A stretch of 64,000 bases of DNA, taken from the NCBI GenBank assembly GCA_028285945.1, contig JAPYNE010000066.1:1-64000 (forward strand), written 5' to 3'. Shown piece after piece: positions 24,303 through 36,839 of this stretch. The stretch's first letter is position 1. Each line of letters starts with the position of its first letter. The position numbers were made by a program, and so were the translations under genes. Under the pieces are notes generated by a model. The model had not been told where the DNA came from, ran no database searches, and worked only from the letters and a program-made list of their open reading frames with translations. The DNA is from Candidatus Foliamicus numerosus (GTDB lineage: Bacteria > Pseudomonadota > Gammaproteobacteria > Steroidobacterales > Foliamicaceae).

Positions 24303-25655
24303 ATGTCCGGCGCCGCTCTCCAAACAAGCAATTTCTGGCAGAGTGTCTGCCGGGAGCTAAAGCCGCTTCTCGACGAGGAAAAATACAACACCTACATCCA
24401 GCCTCTTGAGGCCCGCTTCAGCAACGGAAAGCTGCGGTTGATTGCGCCCAATCGTTTTGTGCGCGGCTGGATAGAGTCCAACTGTCTGGACCTGCTGCGC
24501 CAGGCCTGCGAAAGAAGCGGCGCCGAACCCCATGTCGAGCTGCTGGACCGGCCCCTGCCTCGGCCAGCCGCTGCGCCGCCGCCAGCCAGGTCGCTGCCGC
24601 CGCTTCCAGGCTCGCGGCTTAGCCCGCACTTTACTTTCGATGCTTTCGTAACAGGTCCTACCAGTCAGGTCGCCTACGACGCCGCGCGCCACGTGGCCAA
24701 GCACCGCGCCTACAACCCGCTGCTCATTTATGGCGGCGTGGGCCTGGGAAAAACCCATCTAATGCACGCCATCGGCCACCAGCTTCTGGCAGGCAGACAG
24801 CAACTCAGGGTGGCTTACGTGCATTCGGACACGTTCATCAACGACTACCTGAACGCGCTGCGCAAGGTGCGTGCTTCCTACGGCCGGTCCGGCTCGGACG
24901 CGCTGGTGGAGCAGTTCAAGCGCTCGTACCGGTCTGTGGACACGCTGCTGCTCGACGACGTGCAGTTCCTGGCCGGCAAGGAAAGCTCCCAAGAGCAGTT
25001 CTATCACACGCTGAACGCCCTCCTGCAGGACGGGCGCCAGATCGTTCTGACCTGCGATAAGCTGCCACGCGAGGTGGCCGGGCTGGAAACCCGCGTGATC
25101 TCGCGCTTGGGGTCGGGGCTAATGGTGAATATCGAGCCGCCGGACCTGGAAACTCGTGCCGCCATCGTTCTGGCCAAGGCCGAGGCGGCCGGCGCGCTTT
25201 GCCCCGGGGAAGTGGCGATGTTCATCGCGCAGCACATTTTTTCCAGCGTCCGCGAACTTGAAGGCGCCTACCGCACGGTTGAGGCGATGTCGCGTTTTCG
25301 CGGGATGCCCATTGATTTGCCACTGGCCAGGCAAGCGCTCAAGAACCATGTGGCGTCGGTGGCCCGGCGCATTACGCTGGAAGAGATCCAGAAGCTGGTG
25401 GCCAATTACTTCCAGGTGCGCCCATCGGACTTGCGCTCGCCAAGCAGGAAGCGCGCCATAGTGCGCCCCCGGCAAATGGCGATGGCGCTGGCCCGCGAGT
25501 ACACCGACCTCAGCCTGCCCGATATCGGCGAGGGTTTCGGCGGCCGCGACCACACCACGGTAATCAATGCGGTCCGCCGCGTTCAGGAGTTGCGAGGATC
25601 GGACCACAGTCTGAATCAGCAATACAAGAGCCTGGCGAGTATCCTTGCGCAGTAA
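24303..25655 (+). CDS. dnaA: chromosomal replication initiator DnaA
   Basis: The 450-residue protein has all four domains: N-terminal helicase-loading domain (FWQSVCRELKPLLDEEKYNTY), a short Pro-rich linker (about 83-105), the AAA+ domain with Walker A GGVGLGKT (144-151) and Walker B LLLDDVQFL, and domain IV with SLPDIGEGFGGRDHTTVINAV for DnaA-box recognition. It opens oriC, which I place directly downstream. The position 5-bases before dnaN context (dnaA-dnaN-recF-gyrB) is the ancestral gammaproteobacterial order. Confidence 0.98.
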   Translation: MSGAALQTSNFWQSVCRELKPLLDEEKYNTYIQPLEARFSNGKLRLIAPNRFVRGWIESNCLDLLRQACERSGAEPHVELLDRPLPRPAAAPPPARSLPPLPGSRLSPHFTFDAFVTGPTSQVAYDAARHVAKHRAYNPLLIYGGVGLGKTHLMHAIGHQLLAGRQQLRVAYVHSDTFINDYLNALRKVRASYGRSGSDALVEQFKRSYRSVDTLLLDDVQFLAGKESSQEQFYHTLNALLQDGRQIVLTCDKLPREVAGLETRVISRLGSGLMVNIEPPDLETRAAIVLAKAEAAGALCPGEVAMFIAQHIFSSVRELEGAYRTVEAMSRFRGMPIDLPLARQALKNHVASVARRITLEEIQKLVANYFQVRPSDLRSPSRKRAIVRPRQMAMALAREYTDLSLPDIGEGFGGRDHTTVINAVRRVQELRGSDHSLNQQYKSLASILAQ

Positions 25656-25891
25656 ATTCGGGACGGGAGAAGCTGCGGAAAATGTCGGTTTTATGTGTGG
25701 AGAAATTGTTGGCGGCGCGCTTGCGGGCTGCGAACCCACAATCATAGCCACTCGAAATCCACAGCCCCGTCCACAAAAAGGCTTTAATTAAAATGTTGAT
25801 TTAATTCAATTTTATTCCATGACCCAGTTATCCACAGGCCTTATTACCATCATTATTATCTTTATAGAAGGGAGATAATGAAGGAGCTTCC
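25656..25891. other. oriC: probable chromosomal replication origin (oriC)
   Basis: The dnaA-dnaN spacer carries a perfect DnaA box TTATCCACA (25828-25836), a one-mismatch box on the other strand (TTCTCCACA, complement of 25696-25704) and weaker ones AAATCCACA (25755-25763) and CCGTCCACA (25767-25775). A 40-base AT-rich run (about 25776-25818) between them is a good unwinding region. The spacer at 24135-24302 upstream of dnaA has no comparable boxes. Confidence 0.85.
25828..25836 (+). promoter_or_regulatory. consensus DnaA box in oriC
   Basis: TTATCCACA is an exact match to the high-affinity DnaA box. It lies just right of the AT-rich run and 56 bases before the dnaN start. Confidence 0.85.
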
Positions 25892-27013
25892 ATGAAACTG
25901 AGCATTCCCCAAGAACGCCTGCACGGCCTGCTGCAATCGGTGGCCAGCGCCGCGCAGACCCAGGCCGACACCATGGCCATACTCCGCAATGCGCTGCTGG
26001 AGGCATCGGAGGGCATGCTTACGGCAACCTGCACCAACTTGGAGCTCACGCTCGTGGCCCGTTGCGAAGTGATCGATTTGGGAACAGAAGGCAAGGTAAC
26101 GGTGCCGGCCAAGCTTCTACAGGGAATCAGCGCCTCGCTGAAGGGGGGGAGCAGCATTGAATTGGCGCTTAAGGAAAACCAGCTATCAGTGAAGTCCGGG
26201 CGCTACTCGGGGAGCTTGGAAACACTGCCGCCCGAGGATTTCCCCCGGCTCGATCCGGACAACGGCACCGAGGGAGTTGTGATGAAATCCGCAGTGCTGT
26301 CGAAAATGCTTGCCGAAACCCATTTCGCCATGGCGCAGTCGGATCCTCGCTACTACCTCAACGGCATGCTGATGGAGATCGGCGAAAACGGATTGCGGCT
26401 GGTGGCCACCGACGGCCACCGCCTGTCATGTTCGGAAACGGCGGACAGCCGCGCGGCGGAGGCCCGCAAGGGAATTGTGCCGAGGAACAGCATCAATGCC
26501 TTGCGTCCGTTGCTGTCGCATAGCGAAGAGGTGGAGCTGGCGCTGGGCGACAACCAAGTCCTGTTCCGACTCGGGGACCGGCAGGTGACATCGAAACTGA
26601 TCGAGGGAAGGTATCCCGAGTATCGGCGCGTTATCCCGGAGCGCCAGGAAAAACCTCTGGTGGCTAGCCGCACGGCGCTGGAAACGGCCCTCAGCCGGGT
26701 TGCCTTGGTAGCGCGGGAGAGCCGGGGGGTGCGGGATCAGCGCATCCCCTTGGTATCGATGGTCGTCAAGGAAAACAGCGTGGGCATCAGCACCGAAGGA
26801 GGACAAGGCGCCCAAGCGCAAGACGAACTGGAAGCCAGCTATCATGGACCGGAGATCAAGGTTGGGTTCAATGCCGCCTACCTTTCAGATGTCCTCAGGT
26901 CGCTGCAATCGGACGAGGTTGAGGTCCATATGCGCGACGGCAACAGCAGCGTGCTCATATGTGCCCCGGACAGCGAGGGCGTGCAGCACATCGTAATGCC
27001 CATGAGGTTGTAG
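25892..27013 (+). CDS. dnaN: DNA polymerase III beta sliding clamp
   Basis: The 373-residue protein has the three-domain clamp fold, recognisable from MKLSIPQERLHGLLQSVASA at the start, the central RRLVATDGHRLS-like segment (NGLRLVATDGHRLS) and the C-terminal VQHIVMPMRL. It encircles DNA and tethers polymerases. An AAGGAG lies five bases before the ATG. It is 236 bases from dnaA across oriC and is followed by recF. Confidence 0.97.
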   Translation: MKLSIPQERLHGLLQSVASAAQTQADTMAILRNALLEASEGMLTATCTNLELTLVARCEVIDLGTEGKVTVPAKLLQGISASLKGGSSIELALKENQLSVKSGRYSGSLETLPPEDFPRLDPDNGTEGVVMKSAVLSKMLAETHFAMAQSDPRYYLNGMLMEIGENGLRLVATDGHRLSCSETADSRAAEARKGIVPRNSINALRPLLSHSEEVELALGDNQVLFRLGDRQVTSKLIEGRYPEYRRVIPERQEKPLVASRTALETALSRVALVARESRGVRDQRIPLVSMVVKENSVGISTEGGQGAQAQDELEASYHGPEIKVGFNAAYLSDVLRSLQSDEVEVHMRDGNSSVLICAPDSEGVQHIVMPMRL

Positions 27014-27081
27014 CGGCGCCCGGCGCCAGCCGGGCCGTAATCGGGCCGGGAAAGACGGCGCGGGCGCGGGGCATCGATGTT

Positions 27082-30832
<3,751 letters not shown>

Positions 30833-30873
30833 CACCTCGCACACCTGCCTCGCACACTTAGAGCAGACCCTTC

Positions 30874-30977
30874 GGCGCCTTTCTGCTTGCCCCCTCGCGG
30901 GAGACGCGCTCTGTGCGCCGAGCCATTGGCGCGCACTGGCCCCAACGCTCCCGCGAGGGGGCAAGCAGAAAGGCGCC
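30874..30977. repeat. type A palindromic element (copy A2)
   Basis: Perfect 30-base complementary arms (30874-30903 and 30948-30977; arm begins GGCGCCTTTCTGCTTGCC) enclose 44 bases. The interior contains the core TGTGCGCCGAGCCATTGGC followed by GCGCACTGG, which forms a second, inner hairpin. The arms resemble those of A1 but differ at several positions on both sides, so pairing is preserved. Confidence 0.9.
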
Positions 30978-31003
30978 TCTAGCTGTGGGTTGCCGATGCC
31001 CTA

Positions 31004-31131
31004 GCCTTTCCGCGCCCTTCCTCTTCCGGGAGTGTCGGCGACAGCGAGAGTCGATATCCCGACGCGAGCCGCCGCCAAGCCCCATGGACGGGTTTATGCG
31101 TCTCTCGGAAGAAGGAAGGGCGCGGAAAGGC
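31004..31131. repeat. type B palindromic element (copy B1)
   Basis: Arms GCCTTTCCGCGCCCTTCC... (31004-31031) and the complementary 31102-31131 pair along about 28 bases, with one bulged base and one mismatch. The interior carries GTCGGCGACAGCGAG, a CCGAC that can pair with GTCGG, and the type B core AGCCGCCGCCAAGCCCCATG followed by GACGGGTTTATGCGTCTC. The same core is in B2 at 41951. It begins 26 bases after A2. Confidence 0.85.
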
Positions 31132-31215
31132 GGGATCAACGCGCCTTGGGCTATGTGTGCGGATTATGGGAAAGTGATGTTAAAAGTGGCTAATTTTATT
31201 CTAAATGTTATTAAA

Positions 31216-31923
31216 TTAGCTCAATTTGGTTACTTCTGATTCTATCCATGTCTTTACTTTTTGGGTGAGTTCGCGGGCGTTGTGATGCCGGGAGTCCAAC
31301 GGCGGACCAATCACGATGCTGATTGTTCCCGGCTTTTTCGAGGCGCTGCGCCGGGGCCAGTAATCGCCGGCGTTGTGCGCAACCGGAACCACCGGACAAT
31401 GCGCCGCGCTGGCGATCATCGCGCCGCCCGGGGCGTAGCTGCCCGTTTCACCCGGCGCCATGCGGGTGCCTTCCGGAAAAACCATCACCCATAGGCCTTG
31501 TTCGATACGGGCCTTGCCGGCGCGAACCACGCCTCTCACGGCGCGAGCGCCCCGGGCGCGGTCCACGCCTACGCAGCCGATCGCCGCCAGAGCCCAGCCG
31601 AAGAGGGGCACCCACAGTAATTCCCGCTTCAGCAACCATACTTGGCGCGGGAATAGCACAGCCTGCACAATGATGTCGAATGCCGAGGAGTGCTTCATCA
31701 GCACCACGCTGGCCTTCGCCGGGAGGTGGCGGAGGCCCCGAACTTCCCAGTCCACGCCGCAGATCACCCGCAGCAGCCACAAATTGGCGATGGCCCAGCA
31801 GCGCACCCCGAAAAAATAGCGGATCGGATGCGGCAGGGGCCAAAGCATAACGCTCCAGAGGCTGCCCGCGATGGTGTTGAGCACCAACAGGCTGGAAAAC
31901 ACCCAACCTCTAAGCCGAGCCAT
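31216..31923 (-). CDS. plsC: 1-acyl-sn-glycerol-3-phosphate acyltransferase
   Basis: The 235-residue membrane-associated acyltransferase has the catalytic box KHSSAFD (HX4D), the glycerol-phosphate-binding FPEGTR and downstream VPVAHNAGDYW. It acylates lysophosphatidic acid to phosphatidic acid. A hydrophobic N-terminal span anchors it in the inner membrane. It is the last gene of glyQ-glyS-gmhB-plsC, starting at the gmhB stop. Confidence 0.92.
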   Translation of the reverse strand: MARLRGWVFSSLLVLNTIAGSLWSVMLWPLPHPIRYFFGVRCWAIANLWLLRVICGVDWEVRGLRHLPAKASVVLMKHSSAFDIIVQAVLFPRQVWLLKRELLWVPLFGWALAAIGCVGVDRARGARAVRGVVRAGKARIEQGLWVMVFPEGTRMAPGETGSYAPGGAMIASAAHCPVVPVAHNAGDYWPRRSASKKPGTISIVIGPPLDSRHHNARELTQKVKTWIESEVTKLS

Positions 31924-32469
31924 TTAGTCCTTCTCCAGCAGCCAACTGGCAAAGGCAGACAGGTTGTCGAAGACAGGCGCGTTGCATTCACCGGCAAGCT
32001 TCTTCTCGGTGGTGCGCCCAAAGCCGGTGCGCACCAACGCCGGCAACGCCCCGGCCGCCCTGGCTGCCTGAAGATCGCGCAGCGAGTCGCCCACCATGTA
32101 TTGCCCGGCTACTGCCAGCCCCAACTCCGCTTCGATCTGCAGCAGCAGTCCGGGCAATGGCTTGCGGCACCGGCACCCGTCGGACGGCGCGTGAGGACAG
32201 AAGAACACGCCGGCGAGGTCGCCCCCCGCCTGGCGCACATCCTGCACGAGGCGTTCATGGACCGCGGCCAGTTCGTCCGCGCTCATCACGCCGCGCCCCA
32301 CGCCGGACTGATTGGTGGCCACCGCCACGGAAACTCCGGCCCGGCACAGCCGCGCAATCGCTTCCAGGCTGCCCGGCAGCGGGCGCCATTGATCCACCGA
32401 GCGGATGTAGTCGCCTCGCTCCTCGTTGATCACGCCGTCACGATCGAGAACGACCAGACGCGGCTTCAT
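31924..32469 (-). CDS. gmhB: D-glycero-D-manno-heptose 1,7-bisphosphate 7-phosphatase
   Basis: The 181-residue HAD phosphatase shows DRDGVIN (motif I), ATNQSGVGRG (motif II), the zinc-binding cluster CPHAPSDGCRCRKP and the motif IV block MVGDSLRDLQAA. The zinc loop is specific to GmhB and HisB-N types; neighbours glyS and plsC favour GmhB. It acts in ADP-heptose synthesis for the lipopolysaccharide core. Confidence 0.92.
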   Translation of the reverse strand: MKPRLVVLDRDGVINEERGDYIRSVDQWRPLPGSLEAIARLCRAGVSVAVATNQSGVGRGVMSADELAAVHERLVQDVRQAGGDLAGVFFCPHAPSDGCRCRKPLPGLLLQIEAELGLAVAGQYMVGDSLRDLQAARAAGALPALVRTGFGRTTEKKLAGECNAPVFDNLSAFASWLLEKD

Positions 32470-32505
32470 CCGGGCCGATCCTGCATGCGCCAGCAGGCGG
32501 GAACG

Positions 32506-34608
32506 CTATGTCCGGCCGGGAAGCAAGGAGAGGTCCGCCACCGCCAGCATCGCTTCCCTGATTCCGCTCAGAAGGGCCAGCCGGTTGCGGCGCAACTTGT
32601 CGTCCTCGCTCATCACCAGCACATGGTCGAAGAAGTCGCTCAACGGCTTGGCCAAGGAAGCCAGCAAGCTCAGCGCGCCGGCGTAATCCTGCGCGCGCAA
32701 CCGCTGCCGGTATTGCGGCAGCAGCCGGAGGAAAGCGGCATGCAGGGCTTGCTCCTGCGCTTCGATAAGAAGTTCCTCCTGCACTTCGCCCGGGCGCGCA
32801 CCCGCCGAGCGCAGGATATTGCCGATGCGCTTGTTGGCAGCGGCCAGGTCGTTGGCGGCCGCCCGCGCTAGGAAACCGTGCAACGCTTTAAGGCGCTGGT
32901 GGAAGTCCAGCGGGGACGCGGGATCGCGGGCGCGGACCGCGGCAAACAGCTCGGGAGTGACGTTGAAATCGCCGGAACCCGGATGCAGGCCATCGAGGTA
33001 CCAAGCCTTCAGCCTCTCCATGATGAAAGCATACGCCGCTTGCGCGGCGTCCTGTTTCTTCCGGTCTTGTGCAGGCTGCAGGCGCAAGGCGCGGCCAAGC
33101 GCGTCCGGAAGATCCAGCTCGATCGAGCCCTCAATGCAAATGCGCAGCATGGCCAGGGCTGCGCGGCGCAGGCCGAAGGGGTCGCTGGCGCCTTTCGGCC
33201 GCCGTCCGGCGGAAAAAAGCCCGGCAAGGCTGTCCAGACGATCCGCCAGCGCCACCGCCCGTCCCGCCGGGCTTGCCGGAATGGCTTCGCCCGCCTGGCG
33301 GGGATCGTAGTGCTCGCCGATAGCCACGCACACTGCTTCGGCTTCGCCGTCTCTGCGGGCATAGTGTTCTCCTATCACGCCCTGCAGGCTCGGGAACTCG
33401 CCCACCATTCCGGTTAGCAGGTCGGCCTTGCAAAGCAGCGCCGCGCGCCGTGCGGCAGCGGGATCGGCGCCTGTCGCCGCCGCCAGCTCCCCGGCCAGCG
33501 CGGCCAGCCGATCCGTTCTTTCGCCCAGCGACCCGAGGCGCTCCTGGTAGCGCACCGCCTTGAGCGCCGACAGGCGCTCCGCAAGCGTTTCCTCGCCGTC
33601 GCGCCGATAGAAAAAATCGGCATCATTCAGGCGGGCGCGCACCACGCGCTCGGCGCCCTCGCTAACGGACGCTGCCTGACTGCTTTCGAGGTTGCTGATA
33701 AGCACGAAGCCGGCGAGCAACTTTCCGGATGGTCCGCGCACCGGGAAAAAGCGCAGGTGTTCCTGCAAGGTCGCCACGATCACCGCTTCCGGCAGCTGGA
33801 GAAAGCGCTTCTCGAAGGCGCCTGCAAGGGCCACGGGCCATTCCACCAACCCGGCAATCTCATCTTCAAGCTCCGGGCTGCTGACCAGTTCGCCGCCTAG
33901 GTCTGCCGCCTGGGCTCTCGCCAGCTTCATGATGGTTTCGCGGCGGACGCTAAAATTCGCGATCACGCAGCCTTTTTCGCGCAACGTGTGGGCATAGTCT
34001 CCCGCCGAGGCCAGCTTCAGACGCTTCTCGCCCATGAAGCGATGGCCCCGGCTGATCCGCCCGCTGCGCCGGCCGAGAATCGTTGCCGGCACCACGGTCC
34101 TGCCGCGCAGCATGACCACCCAATGCACCGGTCGAACGAATTCCTCCTCGCCCGCCCCCCAGCGCATGGCTCGGCCGATCGGCAGGCGACGCAGCGCGTC
34201 GGCGACAATGCCTGGCAACAGGGTCGCCGCCGAGCGCCCGGGCCGCCGCTCCCGGAACGCCAGCCACTCGCCCTTGGGCGTGCGAAGGGTATGCAGCTTT
34301 TCCGGCGCGCTGCCGCACGACTGCGCGAAAGCGGTGGCCGCGCGGGTCCAAGCGCCGTTGGCGTCGCGCGCCGCCGCCAGCGGCGGGCCGCGCCTTTCAA
34401 TGACTTGCGCCGGCTGCCGGGCCGCCATTGAGCGCGCTAAAAGAGCCAGCCGCCGCGGGGCAGCATAGGCTTGCAGCGCTTCGCAGCGAAGGCCCGCCCT
34501 GTCCAAGCCGTCGAGAAAAGCGGCGCGGAAATGGCTCTCCAGCGCGGGCAGGCTCTTCGGCGGCAGCTCCTCCACGCCGATCTCCACCAGAAAATCTTTA
34601 GCAGTCAC
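32506..34608 (-). CDS. glyS: glycyl-tRNA synthetase beta subunit
   Basis: GTG 34608 starts 700 residues: FLVEIGVEELPPKSL at the N-terminus, HRFMGEKRL, the HD-type domain region and the C-terminal anticodon-binding segment ending VADLSLLPG. The beta subunit binds tRNA-Gly and works with the alpha subunit as an alpha2beta2 enzyme. It lies 22 bases after glyQ. The length agrees with E. coli GlyS (689). Confidence 0.95.
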   Translation of the reverse strand: MTAKDFLVEIGVEELPPKSLPALESHFRAAFLDGLDRAGLRCEALQAYAAPRRLALLARSMAARQPAQVIERRGPPLAAARDANGAWTRAATAFAQSCGSAPEKLHTLRTPKGEWLAFRERRPGRSAATLLPGIVADALRRLPIGRAMRWGAGEEEFVRPVHWVVMLRGRTVVPATILGRRSGRISRGHRFMGEKRLKLASAGDYAHTLREKGCVIANFSVRRETIMKLARAQAADLGGELVSSPELEDEIAGLVEWPVALAGAFEKRFLQLPEAVIVATLQEHLRFFPVRGPSGKLLAGFVLISNLESSQAASVSEGAERVVRARLNDADFFYRRDGEETLAERLSALKAVRYQERLGSLGERTDRLAALAGELAAATGADPAAARRAALLCKADLLTGMVGEFPSLQGVIGEHYARRDGEAEAVCVAIGEHYDPRQAGEAIPASPAGRAVALADRLDSLAGLFSAGRRPKGASDPFGLRRAALAMLRICIEGSIELDLPDALGRALRLQPAQDRKKQDAAQAAYAFIMERLKAWYLDGLHPGSGDFNVTPELFAAVRARDPASPLDFHQRLKALHGFLARAAANDLAAANKRIGNILRSAGARPGEVQEELLIEAQEQALHAAFLRLLPQYRQRLRAQDYAGALSLLASLAKPLSDFFDHVLVMSEDDKLRRNRLALLSGIREAMLAVADLSLLPGRT

Positions 34609-34630
34609 GGCTAGTGCCAACAGGCCCTCG

Positions 34631-35551
34631 TTACTCGCTCGATTCGCGGAGCAGGGGAAAACCCATCGCCTGTCTTGAGGCCACATAAGCGTTGGCCACG
34701 GCCCCGGCCATGTCGCGCACGCGCAGGATGTAGCGCTGCCTTTCGCTGGTGGAGATCGCGCGCCGGGCATCCAGCAGGTTGAAGGTATGCGAGGCATCCA
34801 GAACCTGTTCGTAGGCGGGCAGCGGCAATTGCCCGGCGGCCAGACGGGCGCACTGGCGCTCGCAGTCGTCGAAGCGCCTGAACAGCAGCTTCGTATCCGC
34901 CAGCTCGAAGTTGAATTTCGACATCTCCACTTCGTTTTGGTGGTGAACCTCCCGGTAGCTCACATTGTGCCCGCGGCTTGACCAGCGGAGATCGAACACG
35001 CTGTCCACGCCTTGCAGGTACATGGCCAGCCGCTCCAAACCATAGGTGATCTCGCCGGTCACCGGTCGGCAGTCCAGCCCTCCCACCTGTTGGAAATAGG
35101 TGAACTGGGTAATCTCCATGCCGTTCAGCCATACTTCCCAGCCCAGACCCCAAGCGCCCAGGGTGGGCGATTCCCAGTTGTCTTCCACGAAGCGCACGTC
35201 TTCGGCCTGGAGGTCGATGCCGATGTGGCCCAGGGATTCCAAGTACCAATCCTGCAGCCGGTCCGGCGAGGGCTTCATCGCCACTTGGAACTGATAGTAA
35301 TGCTGCAGCCGGAAGGGATTGTCGCCATAGCGGCCGTCGGCGGGCCGTCGGCTGGGTTGCACGTAGGCGCTGTTCCAAGGCTCCGGTCCGAGCGCGCGCA
35401 GAAAGGTGGCGGGATGGAAGGTGCCTGCGCCCACGGGCTGATCCAGCGGCTGCACCACGATGCAGCCCCGCCGCGCCCAGAACGCTTCCAGGCGTTGGAT
35501 CAGCGTTTGGAAATCGGGCGCCGCGCCTCTATTGCTCTTCTTGGCCGCCAT
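34631..35551 (-). CDS. glyQ: glycyl-tRNA synthetase alpha subunit
   Basis: The 306-residue catalytic subunit has class II features: [56 protein letters not shown] (motif 2 region) and [15 protein letters not shown] (motif 3). It activates glycine. It heads the glyQ-glyS-gmhB-plsC operon, and the 91 bases before it contain no obvious T-box or other leader structure. Confidence 0.97.
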   Translation of the reverse strand: MAAKKSNRGAAPDFQTLIQRLEAFWARRGCIVVQPLDQPVGAGTFHPATFLRALGPEPWNSAYVQPSRRPADGRYGDNPFRLQHYYQFQVAMKPSPDRLQDWYLESLGHIGIDLQAEDVRFVEDNWESPTLGAWGLGWEVWLNGMEITQFTYFQQVGGLDCRPVTGEITYGLERLAMYLQGVDSVFDLRWSSRGHNVSYREVHHQNEVEMSKFNFELADTKLLFRRFDDCERQCARLAAGQLPLPAYEQVLDASHTFNLLDARRAISTSERQRYILRVRDMAGAVANAYVASRQAMGFPLLRESSE

Positions 35552-35642
35552 CTCACGCGCTCCCGCCGCCGCCCTTGCGCTGGCGGGGAAAAGCGCGAAA
35601 GGCGAGCGAGGCGGGTGGGTTGGGCACTTTGCGATCCCGGGG

Positions 35643-36839
35643 CTAATCGCCCCGGCCGAACACCGCCACGCTCACGACGCAGCGCGCCGGCTCGCCGCCC
35701 AGGTTATGGGTGAGGCCCAGCGCGGGCGAAGGCAATTGCCGCTCGCCTGCGCGCCCCAGCAATTGAAGATAAATCTCGTAGGCCATGCGCAGCCCCGAGG
35801 CCCCGATGGGATGGCCGAAACACTTCAGCCCCCCGTCGATCTGGCAGGGGGTCTGGCCGTCGCGGTCGAAGGCGCCGTCCAGGACCGCCCGCCAGCCCTC
35901 GCCTTCCCCGGCAAAGCCCAAGTCTTCCATAGTGACCAGTTCGGTGATCGAAAAGCAGTCGTGAACTTCAATAAAATCGATTTCTTTTTTCGCGTTCCGC
36001 ACTCCTGCCTCGGCCAGCGCGCGCTGGCCGGCCAGACGTCCGCAGTGGATGTAACTGCCGTCCCACCCTTGGTGTCCGGCCTCCGAACCGTTGCTGACCG
36101 CAAGCTGCAGCGCCTTGACGGTCACCATTTCCGTCTTGCCGAGTTCCCGGGCGATTTCCGGTCGGGTGACGATGGCGCAGGCCGCGCCATCGCTCACTCC
36201 GCAGCAATCGAACAGCCCTAGCGGCTCCGCGATCATGGGCGCGCTGATGATGGCATCGAGCTCCACCGCCTTGCGAAGATGCGCCTTGGGGTTGATGGCG
36301 CCGTTGCGATGGCTTTTCCAGGACACGTGGGCCATGGCGCGCTTGAGGTCTTCTTCCTGCACGCGGTGCCGGGCGCGATAGGCCGAGGCGAGCTGGGCGA
36401 AGGAGCCGGGCGAGCTGGTGTTGGGCCGCCACTGCTCGGTGAAGATGCCTGGCGTTCCCGCCGGCAAGCCGCCGTAGCCGGTGTCCTTGAGCTTCTCCGC
36501 GCCCAGCGCCAGCGCGATGTCGCAGGCGCCGGCCGCCACCGCGTAAACGGCTCCGCGCAGCGCTTCGGTGCCGGTGGCGCACATGTTCTCCACCCGCGTG
36601 GCCGGGATGTTTTTAAGGCGCAGCGCATTGGCCAGCGGCAGCGCCGATTTGCCCACGCTGGCATCGTCGAAGTAGCAGCCGAACCAAGCCGCATCCAGCT
36701 CGTCCGCGCCTAGGCCTGCGTCTTCGGAGGCCTCGCGAAACGCTTCCAGCATGAGATCCTCGGCATCGCAGTCCCAGCGTTCGCCAAACCGGGAGCATCC
36801 CATGCCCACAATCGCCACTTTGTCGCAAATGCCCGCCAT
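35643..36839 (-). CDS. thiolase, SCP2/archaeal type
   Basis: The 398-residue protein has the thiolase nucleophile in [14 protein letters not shown], the [19 protein letters not shown] block and the C-terminal HIS/Cys pair in [14 protein letters not shown]. The family makes or cleaves C-C bonds of acyl-CoAs (SCP2-thiolase or acetoacetyl-CoA thiolase). Its start overlaps the stop of an HMG-CoA-synthase-like/DUF35 protein (TAATG). Thiolase plus HMG-CoA-synthase-like plus DUF35 forms a channelled complex in archaeal mevalonate synthesis; in bacteria similar pairs act in sterol side-chain or fatty-acid metabolism. Which applies here is undecided. Confidence 0.85.
   Translation of the reverse strand: MAGICDKVAIVGMGCSRFGERWDCDAEDLMLEAFREASEDAGLGADELDAAWFGCYFDDASVGKSALPLANALRLKNIPATRVENMCATGTEALRGAVYAVAAGACDIALALGAEKLKDTGYGGLPAGTPGIFTEQWRPNTSSPGSFAQLASAYRARHRVQEEDLKRAMAHVSWKSHRNGAINPKAHLRKAVELDAIISAPMIAEPLGLFDCCGVSDGAACAIVTRPEIARELGKTEMVTVKALQLAVSNGSEAGHQGWDGSYIHCGRLAGQRALAEAGVRNAKKEIDFIEVHDCFSITELVTMEDLGFAGEGEGWRAVLDGAFDRDGQTPCQIDGGLKCFGHPIGASGLRMAYEIYLQLLGRAGERQLPSPALGLTHNLGGEPARCVVSVAVFGRGD

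Larger units (their letters stand above)
30833..31215. other. gyrB-plsC spacer filled by palindromic elements A2 and B1
   Basis: This 383-base convergent spacer has no gene. It holds element A2 (30874-30977) and element B1 (31004-31131), then about 80 bases that are AT-rich next to the plsC stop. Confidence 0.7.

Noticed and set aside
31690..32871. 393-residue plus-strand open frame opposite gmhB and plsC
   Set aside because: Low-complexity antisense reading across three real genes.
35552..35642. T-box or glycine riboswitch before glyQ
   Set aside because: The 91-base spacer shows no recognisable specifier, antiterminator or glycine-aptamer pattern.
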